Shown piece by piece: positions 33,614-46,797 of a stretch of DNA of 64,000 bases. The DNA is taken from the NCBI GenBank assembly GCA_003255065.1, contig QAOA01005944.1:372001-436000 (forward strand), given 5' to 3'. The translations under genes and the position numbers were made by a program. The notes below the pieces were generated by a model, which worked only from the letters and a program-made list of their open reading frames with translations, did not search any database and was not told the origin of the DNA. Each line of letters starts with the position of its first letter. Position 1 is the first letter of the stretch. This stretch comes from Cercis canadensis. Its lineage: Eukaryota; Streptophyta; Magnoliopsida; Fabales; Fabaceae.

Positions 33614-36600
33614 CTGGAAGAAGATTTTCAAACTAAAATGGTAAGTTTGCTGTCAAGATACAAAAGGGAAGCATTTCACATGTAGGAGAAGCAAATAGGC
33701 ATAGCATGGGAAAGAAACACTCACACACACTGGCGCGATATAGCAGACAGAGACGATACCACCAACGTTGGGTGCAGAGGGAGCGAGGGAGAGTGAAGCT
33801 TAGGCCTTTCAGAATGGGTTTGGGGAAAATAGAAGCAAAAGCTCGAGGGGAGGGAGGAAGGAGGTCAGCGTGTAATTGATACAGGTACCAAAACGACACC
33901 GTTTTGGGAAAAATCTGACAAAAATAAAGTGATCACCTATGAATTTCACTAATTTGTAGGGGTCAATCAACAATTTATTCAAATAACTAGGCATAAACCA
34001 AATAAAACAGAAACCACCTCAACCCTTCCATTCCACCTACACATGCTTGCTTTTTATTGGATGTACACTATTCTGTCAGTTGTGGTACTTGTGCCCCTTG
34101 TGGCAACGAAGAAGCACCCTTTTGATAATATAGATTTTATATGTAATAAACCAAACATGATTTGAACCACCGAGTAATCACCAGTTGATTGATAACATGA
34201 AGCACATGGGAAAGATCCAACAATGATCCCCAAAATTATTGGTATTTTTGTCTTAAACAAGATGAAAGAAGCACATGCATGCTCTTTCAGTCCTCTTCAC
34301 TTAGATAGAATGAGAAACCATATTTTGTCCTTGCCTTGTCTTGTTTTTCTTTTCTCATTCATTAGACATCACTTGTGTCTTTATACAAATGCAATGTTTT
34401 TTTTAATAAGGTCTCAAAGTAGTAGTCTAGCTAGATTAATGTTATACTGATAGGTTCTCCACAAATGATAATATATTGTGTCACCAATTGGATTATGGTC
34501 CAAAATGATGAGCTTCTATTCATTGATTTTGACCAAACCAAACTGCCCCCCTCATAGGATTCCATTGTCACTCCTTATATCAAATGAACTATGTATATAT
34601 CTTCACATGCATAGACAATTATATATGTGTAGTTTAGCTAATGAAATAATCTTTAACACATTTAGAAGCCCTTCTTAAACTTGCGCACGTTTTTTTTTTT
34701 CTTTTTTTCTTACCTTCAAAAATATCTGCTTATGTCATGGTTTGTTTAGTTTTGCATGGTTGAGAACTGTTTATTTTAACCTTAGATTATGATAAAATGT
34801 TTAGCAACAATTATTTAAATTAATTAGAAGTAGAAGTGAAGCATATACCATATTCATTACATACATAACGGAACCTTTGTTCATGTGTTGCACACCTCAC
34901 ATGTAAACCAGTTTGTTGCCATTACCCATTAGGGTATTGGGAGATAGAGTTATCACTTATCACCTCACATGTGCAGAGAGGAGAGGCCATGGATCCATTA
35001 CTGACGGTTATACTCTAAAAGTTGAACCCAACAGACCACACAGTACATGGAATCAAAATATTAAATAATTAATAACCATTTAAATTGGAACCAGCAAAAT
35101 CCAGATGATGGGTTTTTGATAATGTGAATTTAGATTGGACATAACCACAAAATCTAGATTATGGGTTTCTGACAATGTAAATTATGTAATCAATCAAATA
35201 TAAGTCGTAACAATCACAGATTCACAAGTTGATCATGGATAAACCTACGACTGATAATTGAAATTCAACGTCAGAAGAATCCAAAGATCTCATGCACATT
35301 GACTCCCATAACGTTTATACCCAAAAGAGGACATAACATATATATGAAATCAAAAGATTAAACAATCATAAGAACTGGATTATCTGAATACACATTACCT
35401 CCAGAATCCAGATTATTGGGGTTTTTGATAATTAATGTGAATCATGTCATCAGCAAAGCATGATTGGCAATGCAAATTAACCATACGTTGATGGATAACA
35501 TGTAGCACATGCGCTGCTAATCCAACAGGAACTCTATACTGACACGGACTTTTTGTCTTAAACAAGCAATTAAATGATCTTGTTCACTTAGATAGAGCTG
35601 TGAGAACTGAGAAGCTATATTTGATAGCCTTGCCATGTCATGTCATGTTTTTTATTTGCTTTCATGAAGGATTTCACTTGTCTCTTTGTAAAGATACAAT
35701 CATACAATGATTTTTACTTCGATATCATAAACAATTAATGTAGGGTAGATGCTAACAGGAGATTAGAGTACATATATATAGGAGTAGATAGCTAGCTAGG
35801 TTGCTATGCTGATACGTTCTCCACAAATGCTAAGATATTGTGTCTCCAATTGGAGAATCAAATTGCATAGTAGCCCAAATGAGGTTCTGTTCATTGCTTT
35901 TGAGTTTTGACCATTATATCAAATAAATCAAATACTAGTTATTGATTTAGTCACGTGTTATATCTTTAACTAATGACATGAAGAATCTTAATTGCATTCA
36001 GAAACCCTTATTGAACGTGCGCATGTTTTTCCCTTTTCGAGAAGTTATAATCATTTATATCATGTTTTGTTTTCTCCATTGCCAAACAGCCGACACACCC
36101 CCAAAGAAAATGTTATCTAAATTGTTTGCGACATAAATCGCCAATTAGAACTTAGATTGTCATAAAATGACAAGATTATGTTCGGCGATTATTAAGGAAT
36201 TTATGCTTTTAATTATCCTGCTAAGATTCAGAAGTCGTAGCCTTTTGTCACATAACAAAGTCGTAATTAACTATATATAATTTGCTTTAATTTAGTTATA
36301 AACCATCTAGCAAGCCAATTGAGAATACTTATGGGCAAAGGAATCCAAAACTATAAGGTCTATTTTGTTTTCTTTCTTGGTTATAAATTAATGAACAGTT
36401 ATTTGTTTGTTCTTGTCATTATATAGATGAATATGCTAAATTTTTTTAATTGAAAATATTAAGAGAATGAGAATTCAGACTTTAATCTTATGAAAATTAT
36501 CTAAACTATTATATACTTGTGAGTTGTGATTTGCGTGTTTGAAACTATAATTACTGACAATCACAATTGAAAGAAGTGAACGTATTAAAAAAATGTTAAT

Positions 36601-37142
36601 GTCTTGGGAAAAAAAAAACATAAAGAGAATAATAAGACCTTTCGCGTGTACCTGAACTTGCAAAAACATATCTATATCAAGAAAAGCATGGTCACAGTTT
36701 ATGTTTCTCCTTCATGGAACACCAATTGCAGTTTGTGCAAATTCACATGGCAAGTACTTAGTCCAAGAATGGGTGCCACGATGGCGTTAGTTATATATAT
36801 AGCTAATTATTCAATATTACTTGTGATATTGATAGTATATACATAATTAATTATTAAGATGATGTATTTTATTGAGCGTACATATATATTAACAAAAATA
36901 AATGATACAATCAATTTAATTATTGAGCGTATATATCGTGCGGTTGTATTTAATTATTTCCTTACTAGTCTTTTAACCTATTTTCAGGTACACAAGGAGG
37001 TAGTGATCCCTTAGTAGATAATCATGTACGTAACAATTCAAATCAAGTACCATAGATTATTTCACCGATATGATATCACATTTTCAAATTACTAGATTAT
37101 AAGAAATCCTGTAAGTAAGAACTGATCACAAACTTTATTTTG

Positions 37143-37191
37143 TGTCGCCCTCGTCCCGCCCGGCCGCGCATCGCGCGAGGCAATTTACTAG
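37143..37191 (+). mobile_element. Helitron-type 3' terminus
   Basis: A GC-rich island in AT-rich DNA contains the perfect short hairpin CGCGC-ATC-GCGCG, followed about 11 nt later by CTAG at 37188-37191 and then T. A short GC hairpin just before a CTRR end, with insertion next to T, is the hallmark of Helitron 3' ends. The 5' end (TC after A) was not located and no RepHel helicase frame is present, so the element is probably non-autonomous. Confidence 0.6.
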
Positions 37192-37559
37192 TTTATAATA
37201 TTAAATAACTAATCCATATTTATACAGAAAGAGAAAGAAGAGGCTTCAACCGTCTGGGACATGCTCGGTCCATGTGTTGCTCACATGGCTTTGCCCCCAG
37301 AATGCCACGTGTCTCTATCGAGTACCATAAAACGTAGTAAAATTGTTCCCCAGGAAACCCAATGGTTAATGATCATATATAGACGAGAAGTTAAGAGTAC
37401 AATATAATTTCTAGGAAATTTTTAGACCTCATTATTCTTTAATTAATTCCTAGACTTTATTTTTACCTTTCAGTATTACTTCTCCGCCTGCTAAAAGGTA
37501 ACAATTTTTTCTCCGTTTTAATGAACTAATTAGAAGATATTTCTTCAAATTATAATCTT

Positions 37560-37561
<2 letters not shown>

Positions 37562-37597
<36 letters not shown>
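37562..37597. repeat. (AT)n microsatellite
   Basis: About 18 uninterrupted AT units. Confidence 0.9.
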
Positions 37598-37602
<5 letters not shown>

Positions 37603-37777
37603 ATTGCTTCTAATGTTACATTAATACATGTTTATTGAACAAAAATAAATAAATACTTCATGTGTCATCTTGCATCCTTAATTTTAGAGCCATCATTGAG
37701 GTATTGTTCCCCTTAAAATGGTATCTAACACAAAGATGTAATTTATGCAGACTCAAAGACCTTATAACAAAAGTGAG

Positions 37778-38183
37778 GGTTATGCTACTCACCCTTTTAG
37801 AGTGGGTAGCACTATCACTTTCTCTTTGGGTAGAGTTTTGAGTGAGACTTAGTGGAAGTTACAATGTGATTTTGGTATCGTTGTGAAGATTTCAAAAAAT
37901 TAAATCACTCAATATGTGTTAAAATGTTAGAACACACATTATTATAAAATATAAAAATAATATAATATAAGAAAACATGCTAAAAAGTAAAGTCATAAAA
38001 GTTGTTTTATGAAATATTTTCTTATATTGTGTTGTGCTTATATTTTATAAGAAACTGTATATTCTGACACATGCTAAGTGATTATTTTTTGAGATATTCA
38101 CAACGATACCAAAATTGTTGAGTGGATCCCACCCAATTTAGGTAGGGATAATGCTACTCTCCTCTTAGATGGAGTAGCATAAT
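37778..38183. mobile_element. MITE-like element with terminal and internal inverted repeats
   Basis: GGTTATGCTACTC at 37778 is matched in inverse orientation by GGAGTAGCATAAT ending at 38183. Inside, about 100 bp at 37871-37975 (GATTTTGGTATCGTTGTGAA...) is the inverse of 38020-38122. About 400 bp, AT-rich, no coding frame. A target duplication is not obvious, so the exact ends are uncertain. Confidence 0.6.
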
Positions 38184-40080
38184 GTTCACCATTAACAAAT
38201 CACAACCATCGATATCTTGTTTTGTCCCTCTATGTCTTTGACAATTTATTGACAAGAAAGGGGAGAGAAAGAGAACAAAAACTAACAAGCTTTTCTTAAG
38301 TAGAGATAGATGAACAGTATTGAGTGAATAAGGTAATATCAATTAAAAAAAAAAAAACAAGAAGTAATGCAACACATCGAGAACTTTTAGCTTAACATTG
38401 AGAACTTTTAGCTTGAAGAACATTATATATATATTTTCTTCCATCTTAATTACCTATAGAATCTATATATGTACCTTTTTTTTGTTCCTTATGCTTAATT
38501 AAATTTAAAATGAGGTAGTTAGCATGGTTGGTTGATCCCAATTAAGAGCAATGTGTTCTCTTGTAACCCAAATAAAAATAAGAAAAAGGCAAAGAAAGTT
38601 GTCTTTTATTTGGAAATTTTCCAAATTGAAATTGAATTAAAAACTTAGTTGTTGATTAGAAAATATAATGTAGATAGCCGAATAGGTTGGAGACCTTGGC
38701 AACATACTTGCACATGTCTGTCTCTTTCGGTGACACAATAGAAATGATAAAAATGATAGTAGAATAAAATCAAACTCATTCTCTAGAGCATATCATATTA
38801 ATATAAACTATTTAGACAGTGACACAACTACTTTCTTGTTGAAAGGTCTATTTGACGGATAAAAGACAGACAGTAAAACAATGCAAATGGAGCTCTTGTG
38901 ACTTCTAAAATCACTTCACATACCTTCAAATTGATAAACCACTTATTTTTAGCTTGTTGTACTCTTGTGTTTAATTATTTATAACCACATTACCCTTTAA
39001 AATTGCTTTATACCCCTTTTTAGTACTAGTAGTTTCACATTAAAAGTAAAATTTTAAAACAATTTAAATAAAAAATAATTCTTAAAATAAAATATTCAAT
39101 CATAAAATAGATTATTTTAAATCTATTATTTCACAACTGCTACATGCCCTCTAGTTTTATCAATTTTGCCAATGAGTTGTAGCTTTATATTGGCACAAAG
39201 CCTTGTAATGGAGCCAACCCACGAATAATTTGTAAAGTAAATAATGGTTTTCAAATGTTCAACATTAGGAATGGTCCTTTCCCAAGTTTAAGTCCTTTAC
39301 TGCTCAGCCTTCATTTGATGATAAGTAGTATTCAGCCTTCGATTATATATGCTTTAGATTTTTGAATCTTCTTACACATGCTGTGGGTCTAGCAGATTAA
39401 AGCAGTATATGGAGAAAATGTTTTCTGATGCTAATTAAGCATTTAACTAGAAACAAAATGGACATATATGTTTTCCTTTTTTTTTTTTTGAGCTGAAGAT
39501 AATATATTAAGTAACCAAATGAGAGTCAATAGAAAATAGACACATATGGTGTTGCCTTTTTTGGTTTAGTATTCCTTATTAGTTTAACTATCCTTCTTTT
39601 ATTTCATATAAACAAAAATTATCCTTGTTTTATTAAATTTTCCAATAAACAAAATGAAGATATATAGATGAGACGTTAATAAAACAAACTTTTTTGTAGC
39701 TTATGATTGAAAAATCAATTATTTCCATTTAAAGTTTTATTAGTGACCATTTTCTTTTTTGGACAATTTGAAAAGCATAAAATTATTTGGACAAGAAAAC
39801 GCTTGTTAACGAATTTTTATCTAGTGAATTTGACTCTCTTTTTCAAAAAGACAAAATAGAAGAAGAAAGGTTAACAAAGAAGAAAGAACTGGCACAAACG
39901 ACGCTTTAGCACTTGACATTTCACAACAAACGCAGAAAAGCACAGGTCGTTTGAGTATTGTATTACTATTGCCCATTATCTTAAATCTTATTTACACAAG
40001 CCCGGGTCCCACTTCAGCGGGCCGCAACGTTTGGAAACAGTATTTGAATCGTTTTGACCATTTCACCCCTGCCCCTCCCC

Positions 40081-40208
40081 TTAAATACGAAGCTTCCCTC
40101 CCCCTTCTCAGTCCCCCAAATCCCAATTGACTCTCTCTCTCTAGCCACCTTCTTCTCAATCTCTCCTCTCTCTGCTTCTTCTTTCTACCTTGTAACAGCT
40201 CAGCAACA
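40081..40208 (+). promoter_or_regulatory. TATA-like box and CT-rich leader of the SAUR gene
   Basis: TTAAATA at 40081-40087 lies about 120 bp before the start codon and is followed by CT-repeat leader sequence typical of plant 5' UTRs. Inference from position. Confidence 0.45.
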
Positions 40209-40571
40209 ATGGCGAAAGGTGGGAAGCTAACGAAGCTCAAGTCAGTACTGAAGAAGTGGAACTCTTTCAGCAACAAGCAGAGCCGCCCCAGCATCAGCGC
40301 CGTCGCTGACGACGAATCCTCCTCCATTTCACGATCAGACCTCCACCCTGTCTATGTCGGAAAGTCACGGCGGCGCTACCTCATAACCTCCGATGTCATG
40401 GACCACCCTCTGTTTCGCGAGCTAGTGGAGCGCTCCCGCGACTCCGAGGATGACGACACCGTCAATGTCGCATGCGAGGTTGTCCTGTTCGAACACTTGC
40501 TCTGGATGCTCGAGAATGCTGACCCGCAGCCCGAGTCACTCGACGAGCTCGTCGAGTTCTACGCTTGTTAG
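40209..40571 (+). CDS. SAUR-family protein, SAUR76-79 type (120 aa)
   Basis: Small auxin-up RNA protein; members act on cell expansion, in part through PP2C.D phosphatases (family knowledge). It is intronless, as is usual for this family. The N-terminus MAKGGKLTKLKSVLKKWNSF matches the basic start of the SAUR76/77/78/79 group. The SAUR core follows at about residues 47-105, with VYVGKSRRRYLI, HPLFRELVERS and EVVLFEHLLWML. The C-terminus is short and acidic. The start is the first ATG after a CT-rich leader and gives the expected N-terminus. The gene is noticeably richer in GC than its surroundings, as is typical for intronless SAUR genes. The neighbours are long spacers, so no operon-like context applies. 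Confidence 0.93.
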   Translation: MAKGGKLTKLKSVLKKWNSFSNKQSRPSISAVADDESSSISRSDLHPVYVGKSRRRYLITSDVMDHPLFRELVERSRDSEDDDTVNVACEVVLFEHLLWMLENADPQPESLDELVEFYAC

Positions 40572-43173
40572 CCCAGAAACCAAGACAAGAGAACCATCAC
40601 TGTAATTTAGTAATAACTACAATTCAGGGGAGTAATTGATCTTTGTGGTATCAATTTTAAAATCTGTACATTTTTTCTCTTAAATGTTGTCAATAACATT
40701 GATTTAGATTTTAGAAGGTGGGGTTGGTTGATTTTCTGCCTAATCTCTCTTGGCCTAAGCAATGTAAGTGGTTGTTCTTGTTTATTTTCTTTATAAGGAA
40801 TGGTGTTCTACACTTTTACTTGCCCAACAAGTGTTTGTCAATAAGTCTCTCGTAGATAAGTGGTAGAGATGCTTTCTGAGTAGAAAGTGAATGGGATAAA
40901 ACCAAAAGATTTTTGTCCAAGGAGAATGAGTTGCAGTTAAAGCTTCAATTTTTGGGCTTCTCTATCAGACTTGCAATGTGGGGATCTCTGATTAGTGCTT
41001 ACAACACAAAAGCATTATTGGAATTGCCCAAAACTTTTCACTAGACTGCCTCATTTTACTAATAAAAGTAGCTGAAAGTTGACATGTTTGCTACCATTCT
41101 GGATAAACTGAGAAGATGCTATGAGACTCTAGAAATTGATTGGCCCAGATGGGGTTGTTACATGACACACCACATTGCCTCAGCATATTCACTAGTTACA
41201 TCACCTACAGTTATCGGAGATAAGAGTAACATGGGTACAAACAGAGCCAACAAGTACTGTTTGCAAGAGTTGCTGCTGGTCTCTTAGAATGGAGCCTGGT
41301 TTTTACTCTTTCTCTGCCTCGCCTGTTTCGTTATCATAAAAAATCACTTGTTGAGTGGAATTAATAGTGACATGAGAATATTCCACTGTTAAAAGGATAG
41401 TATGGAGTATAGATAAGATTCTTTGTTCACTCAAGGTACGTAGTCAAATTACATTGGTCAAAGGGAGAATTAGCAAAAAGGAAATTTCAAAAACAAAAAA
41501 AAAATGATCATTTAAAGCACACAATAATTACAGTCATCATGTTGTTAATTTCTATTTTTGAAACAGATTTTTCTCATCGTTCTGTTTTGGTAATTCTCCA
41601 TTGGTTAAACAAATTCACTATCTTTTTTTTTTTATTTTAATTTGAGAGTAAAACAAGTTTGGTAGGGCTACCAGCAAGTAGAGGTCCTTCCAAGAACCAC
41701 ACATATCACAAGAATAACTTCTATTAGAATGAATCTAGATGAAAATTCTCATTCAAACAGTTTATGCCATGTTTGGGCTACTTACAAGACCATAGACATG
41801 TATACTCTTTATGTCCCTAATTAACCACTTACCTCACTCTCCCTAAAAGTTGATCATTTACCGCCTAATGAGTGGTAACTTTTCTCATTTAACCTGTGCC
41901 ATAAATCTTGACGCTTTGATAAAAATAAACCTAGAATTCAATCAACTTCCTATCTTGGCCCAAATTGTGCAGAAGTCGCATTTACTAGTAAACTAGTGGT
42001 TGGTGAAACAAATAAATTAACCTTGGTTGTTGGCTAGGGAGGGTATAGTGACTATGATAACATTTTGAGCCACATATAGTACTGAAAAATAACATTAGAG
42101 AAAATCAGAAAACCTTAAAGCAAACTGCAGCCAGGGGTAGCCATAGAAAAAGTCCATATTCTGAGACAGCATGGAAGTCAACAGCTTTTGAGGAGGCAGA
42201 CACCAGAAAGCAAAGCTTATGCATATATAAAAGTTGATAAGAAGAAGATTATTATAATGATCATATATTCCAAAATAATGTTAAATGCCTAAAGGGAAGA
42301 GATATATACGCTATCTGCCAGAGGAATGAATAGTTTATGATACTAATGATTAGGTAGTTAAAGATGCTTTGTTTGCCAAGTATACTCACACGCTCTGTAT
42401 GCTTTGTTGGTTAGTGTGGGAAAGAAAAAACAGAGCTTTTTGTTAAGCTGATTGAAGACTTTAGAATGGAAAATTTTGGTTAAGTGGGTGACACGAAAGT
42501 CGTTTAGTACACGCATGAGAGTACCATTAAGGTGAATGCAAACGCGTTTCCAAGCTGCCATTGTTGCCACCCCATAAAGCCGGTGCTTATTTCCACACCA
42601 CTATAACAATGGTGATCTAAATTCTGATCTTAATGCGATAATCACGATTTAGATAAGGGAGTGTGTTTGAAATTTTGATGATTGGGAATCAAACTTGTGT
42701 GTTTTCTTTTGTCTTTTTCTCTTAATTGGTTTTCTAATCACAAGTTTTTTGGGTGCAAATAACAATAGTCTTTGCTTCTCCTAGAAGGTGGGTTTGAACA
42801 TAAAAAGAGTTGAACAGCCTGCCAGCCATAATTTATCTTTTGATTCTAAGGAATTTGAAACTAACCACTTCCACCTCCCAACCTTAGAATACTTAAAAAG
42901 GAAGAATATAATATAAAAGGAAAAAAGAGAAGGAAGAGAGAAGATGGAGGGTAACTAACTAAATGGTTAGAGTGTATAGAGGAAGACATGTTTCCCATAG
43001 TGGGGTCAAGTTGAATGTGTTGAATTCTTTAATCACACTTAGTGTAATTACAAATTTTTGTTCTAAACTAATTACACGTCAAATATTAATGTTAAAAGTA
43101 GATTGGTGTAATATATAGGTCTTGATGGGTAGGTTAACTGGTAAACGCAACAAAGAGAGACTCTTTATCTTAT

Positions 43174-43505
43174 GGCTCTGTTTGAGAGTTTTTTTGGAGG
43201 GGAGAGGAGAGGAAAGGGAGGGAAAGGAAGGGAAAGAAAAGGGAGGGGTTTTCCTCTCCTTTGTTTGGATGATTAAAATGAGGAAAAGGAAAGGAAATGG
43301 AAGGAAATGTCTTATTGTAAAATATTTTTACTAATTTACCCTTTATTATCTTTTCACTCTTTTTTTCTAATTCAATTTTTTAATTATAAATGTAATTATT
43401 ATTTATTTATTAAAAAATAAAAATTGACAATAACCGAATTCATACTCTAATTAAGTACATTTTCATAAAAAAGTAAAATTTCATAAATATTAAATTATTA
43501 ATATA
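43174..43505 (+). mobile_element. 5' part of a Tourist/Harbinger-like MITE, cut by a contig join
   Basis: It begins GGCTCTGTTTGAGAG and follows 50840-51172 closely for about 330 bp, then ends at an N (43506). The 5' flank of about 35 bp (43139-43173) is repeated right after the N (43507-43541) but continues there into different sequence, which looks like the empty site. Confidence 0.75.
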
Positions 43506-44233
43506 TANTGGTAAACGCAACAAAGAGAGACTCTTTATCTTATATGTCTTATGATTGTCCCATTGAGACTAAGATTTTAACGTAATCTAAGGGAAGATAA
43601 TAGTTTCTCTGCTACACACACAGTGAGAGACTACTGTTGTTTTAGTTTTCTCTTGTCTTGTGTTTTTTTCTTTTAAAAAAAATTATTGTGGCAAAGATAA
43701 TAATGGTTCCAAGTATAAGTTCTTATCACTGTTCCTTGTTAATTGATTTATACAAGTATATTCAATATATGAGATTAGGAAATTACATCTATGAATTTAT
43801 TCTCGATTGATGTTAGTAAATCTAGTAGAATGTGGTATATAAAATTAATTTAAAAGAAAGTTTTATATTTTTAAATACTAATTTTGTTAGAAACATATAT
43901 ACTTAATTGTATTTTAAGTTTGAATTAGATAAAAATATATACAATTAATTGCATAGTGTTTACAAAGTGAATTAGATATACTTCAAATTTCTTTGAGCTC
44001 AATTAATGTCCTTGGGATTTGCTTGAAATAAAAGAATGTGAAAAGCATAGAAGGAATGATCGAGTGATATTGAGATTATGGCTTATAAGTTATATTCTTG
44101 GATTTAAAATTGTAACAAACAAAAAACATAAAAAAAGAAGTAAAAATATAAAAATATTTTAATTTTCACTCAATGATAAAAATAAAATGTATTTTGTATT
44201 TAATATTAACTCATTTTTCTTATCCCAAGCTTA

Positions 44234-44236
<3 letters not shown>

Positions 44237-44266
<30 letters not shown>
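44237..44266. repeat. (AT)n(AG)n microsatellite
   Basis: Alternating TA units run directly into about nine GA units. Confidence 0.85.
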
Positions 44267-46514
44267 AAAAAAAATTTGTACAAAAAATGTATCTCATACT
44301 TTCTATATAAAAACTAACAAATAGGCTAAAAGTCATGAGTTTAAATTTTTAGAGTTGTATTTATTATGAAGAAATCTTATATAAATATTAGTCTTATATC
44401 TAAAAAGAGTAAAAATATTGTGAATGTAAATAGATAAATAAATAAATAAAAACAACCAATGATTGACACATTTATATGGTCAAAACTAGTGTCAGGTAAT
44501 TAATCAGGTCATTTGTCACCTGCTATAACGTGTCCTCCTAAATTTCTATATTTACACAGTAGCCCCTATCTAATGGCTGGCTGACTAAACTAAGGTTGGC
44601 AGCAGCTGAAGAGACCATGGCTGGCGCCATCACCAAAATTCTTGTTTAAAGTGGCTCACAAGCTTTCAACTTGTAAAATTCAAGATACAAATCTCCCTTG
44701 GCCTCTTTTCCTCTCCTCCCCGAGTCTTTCATTGAGGGATAACTCTTCTTCTTGCTTCTTGCTAATTTGAGAACAAATCCATTGGTCTTCTCTCTCTGCG
44801 TCTTTGGCCAAATCAGAGAAAGCACAAAGATATAGAGATGGAGAACCAGAGCAGCACGTGCTGGTCCTCGTGGACGTTCAACGAGATATATGGCAGGCTG
44901 ACTCTGGAAACGATACAAAACAAATAAATAGACAGAGTGTTTCGATGCCCAGAATAGCGCCAAAATAGCTGCATGGCTGCAGAGCAGCTAGAATGTCAGC
45001 CTATCATGTGTGTAGGGAAGCTTTTACAAAGTTTCAATTGAGCAAGGGCTTTTAGATAAGAATCTCTCATGCATGTCCTTCCGGTTTGCTGTCTTTGTAA
45101 GTGAACGGCCAAGATCTGATTCTTTAAGGTAAGAAGTATCACGTGTGCCCACCTCAAAATGGGTATGTTATACCCAACTGGTACTTTAGAATCGCCCTAT
45201 ATATATATATATGTTATCCATTTTTTTTTTTTTTTTTTTTTTTTTNTTTTAACTTCCCACTTTTATCCTAACCAAACACATCCTTAATCAATCTGAAATT
45301 TAATGCGTAGTTCATTTACCCGATGTGAACATTAAACTTATAAGCTTATACGATATCATTCTTTAAAAGTACATTATATATGTATTCATTTGACTTAACA
45401 AATAATTGTAAAGTCAAATAGGGCGATTACTATGAATTTTGAAGAAATATAATATAATTTGACCCGAGAAATATATGTGAATATATATAAAAATAAAATA
45501 AAATAAAATTACACAGCATTCTTCGTGGATTGGGACAAGAACCTACAAAAGAAAAGTTTTCACAAAACTATGAATTGCTAAAAGTCTTAAACAATTTAAA
45601 AGTAAAGCAAAATGAATTTCATCAACAAGTTCAATCCTTCAATTAATGCATTCTATTTTAGTATAGCCACCATATGCTTTTCATTAGTCGCCAACTGTCA
45701 TACCATTTCTTACTAACCCACAAGAATAGTAAGACTTGAGTCCCCAATTCTTGTGGCTTAGAATTTTAATAGCTGTTTAAACATCTCTCTCAATTTCACA
45801 TCGATAAAGTATCAGCAACATAAAGGGTCTTCATATTATTTTTTTGTCACTTTATATAAATTCATCAAATTGAATGCATATGAATTAAAGATTAAAGGTT
45901 TTCTTATAGAAATTTCATTTCAATAATCCCTATCTATACACAAATAGAAAAAGATTTAATTCAACTTTGACATATAAAAGCAACGCCATTTAAAATTATG
46001 CAAAGGAATTTGAATAATTAAAAAAAAAATATTTGCACACTTCTAGAACTATTTTATTAAAAATGTTTTATCTTATATTTTTCTTTTTTCTTTTGTCTTT
46101 TTAATCTATATGAAATAATATTAAACCAAATAAGGTTTTCCATTTTTCCCCTCCTAATTATGAAAGTAAAGAGGTTGAGTGGGTTATTAAATTTAAAAAA
46201 AGGATCAGAGTTGTGTTGTCTGTAATACTAATATATGGAATTTCAAGAGGAAAAAATAAATAAAAAGAATCAAGTGCATGCTTCCTACTGGCTATTTATT
46301 TTGTCAATATGGAAGACGACAGAGGCAGGCTAACATGAGGTTGGGGGAGAAGGCCGCTTTTCGCGGGTTTTGGTGCAGATGCTCCCTACAAAATCACTTT
46401 CACGGCTTCTAGGTTTTTTTAATTAAAATTTAGGAAACGGTTAAATTACGAGTCTTCAATATAGGAAAAGTTTAATTTATCCCTTTTAATTTATAATTAT
46501 GTACAATTTACCTT

Positions 46515-46797
46515 TAAAATTATAAAAAAAAGTATAAAAAACTCTCAATCAATTATCNTAAAATTATAAAAAAAAATATAAAAAACTCTCAATCAATTAT
46601 CAAAATATGTAAAAAACTTTCAATTCCCATATGGCTGTTTAAAAATAGATAAAAAATGTCATATGTTATTTTCATTTTTTTTTTTACATACATAACACGT
46701 GTTATATTTTTAAACCGTCGTATAGGAATCCAAATTTTTTTTTTTTATATATTTTGATAGTTGATAGAATTCTTTATACTTTTTATAATTTTAGAAG
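46515..46797. repeat. AT-rich foldback (MITE-like) element with a joining artefact
   Basis: The left arm (AAAGTATAAAAAACTCTCAA, ATCAATTATCAAAATATG) is matched in inverse orientation by the right arm near 46750-46797 (ATATTTTGATAGTTGATAG, CTTTATACTTTTTATAAT). The left arm contains 43 bp repeated on both sides of the N at 46558. Confidence 0.55.

Larger units (their letters stand above)
33620..40080. other. AT-rich intergenic spacer
   Basis: No complete gene is seen. Supported contents are a Helitron-type 3' end (37143-37191), an (AT)n tract (37562-37597) and a MITE-like element (37778-38183), listed separately. Short reading frames here lack family features. Confidence 0.5.

Noticed and set aside
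36604..36846. Frame of 80 codons in the spacer
   Set aside because: AT-rich, no family features, runs through ATATAT tracts.
44646..44963. Minus-strand frame of 105 codons
   Set aside because: No family features; composition and position do not support a gene.
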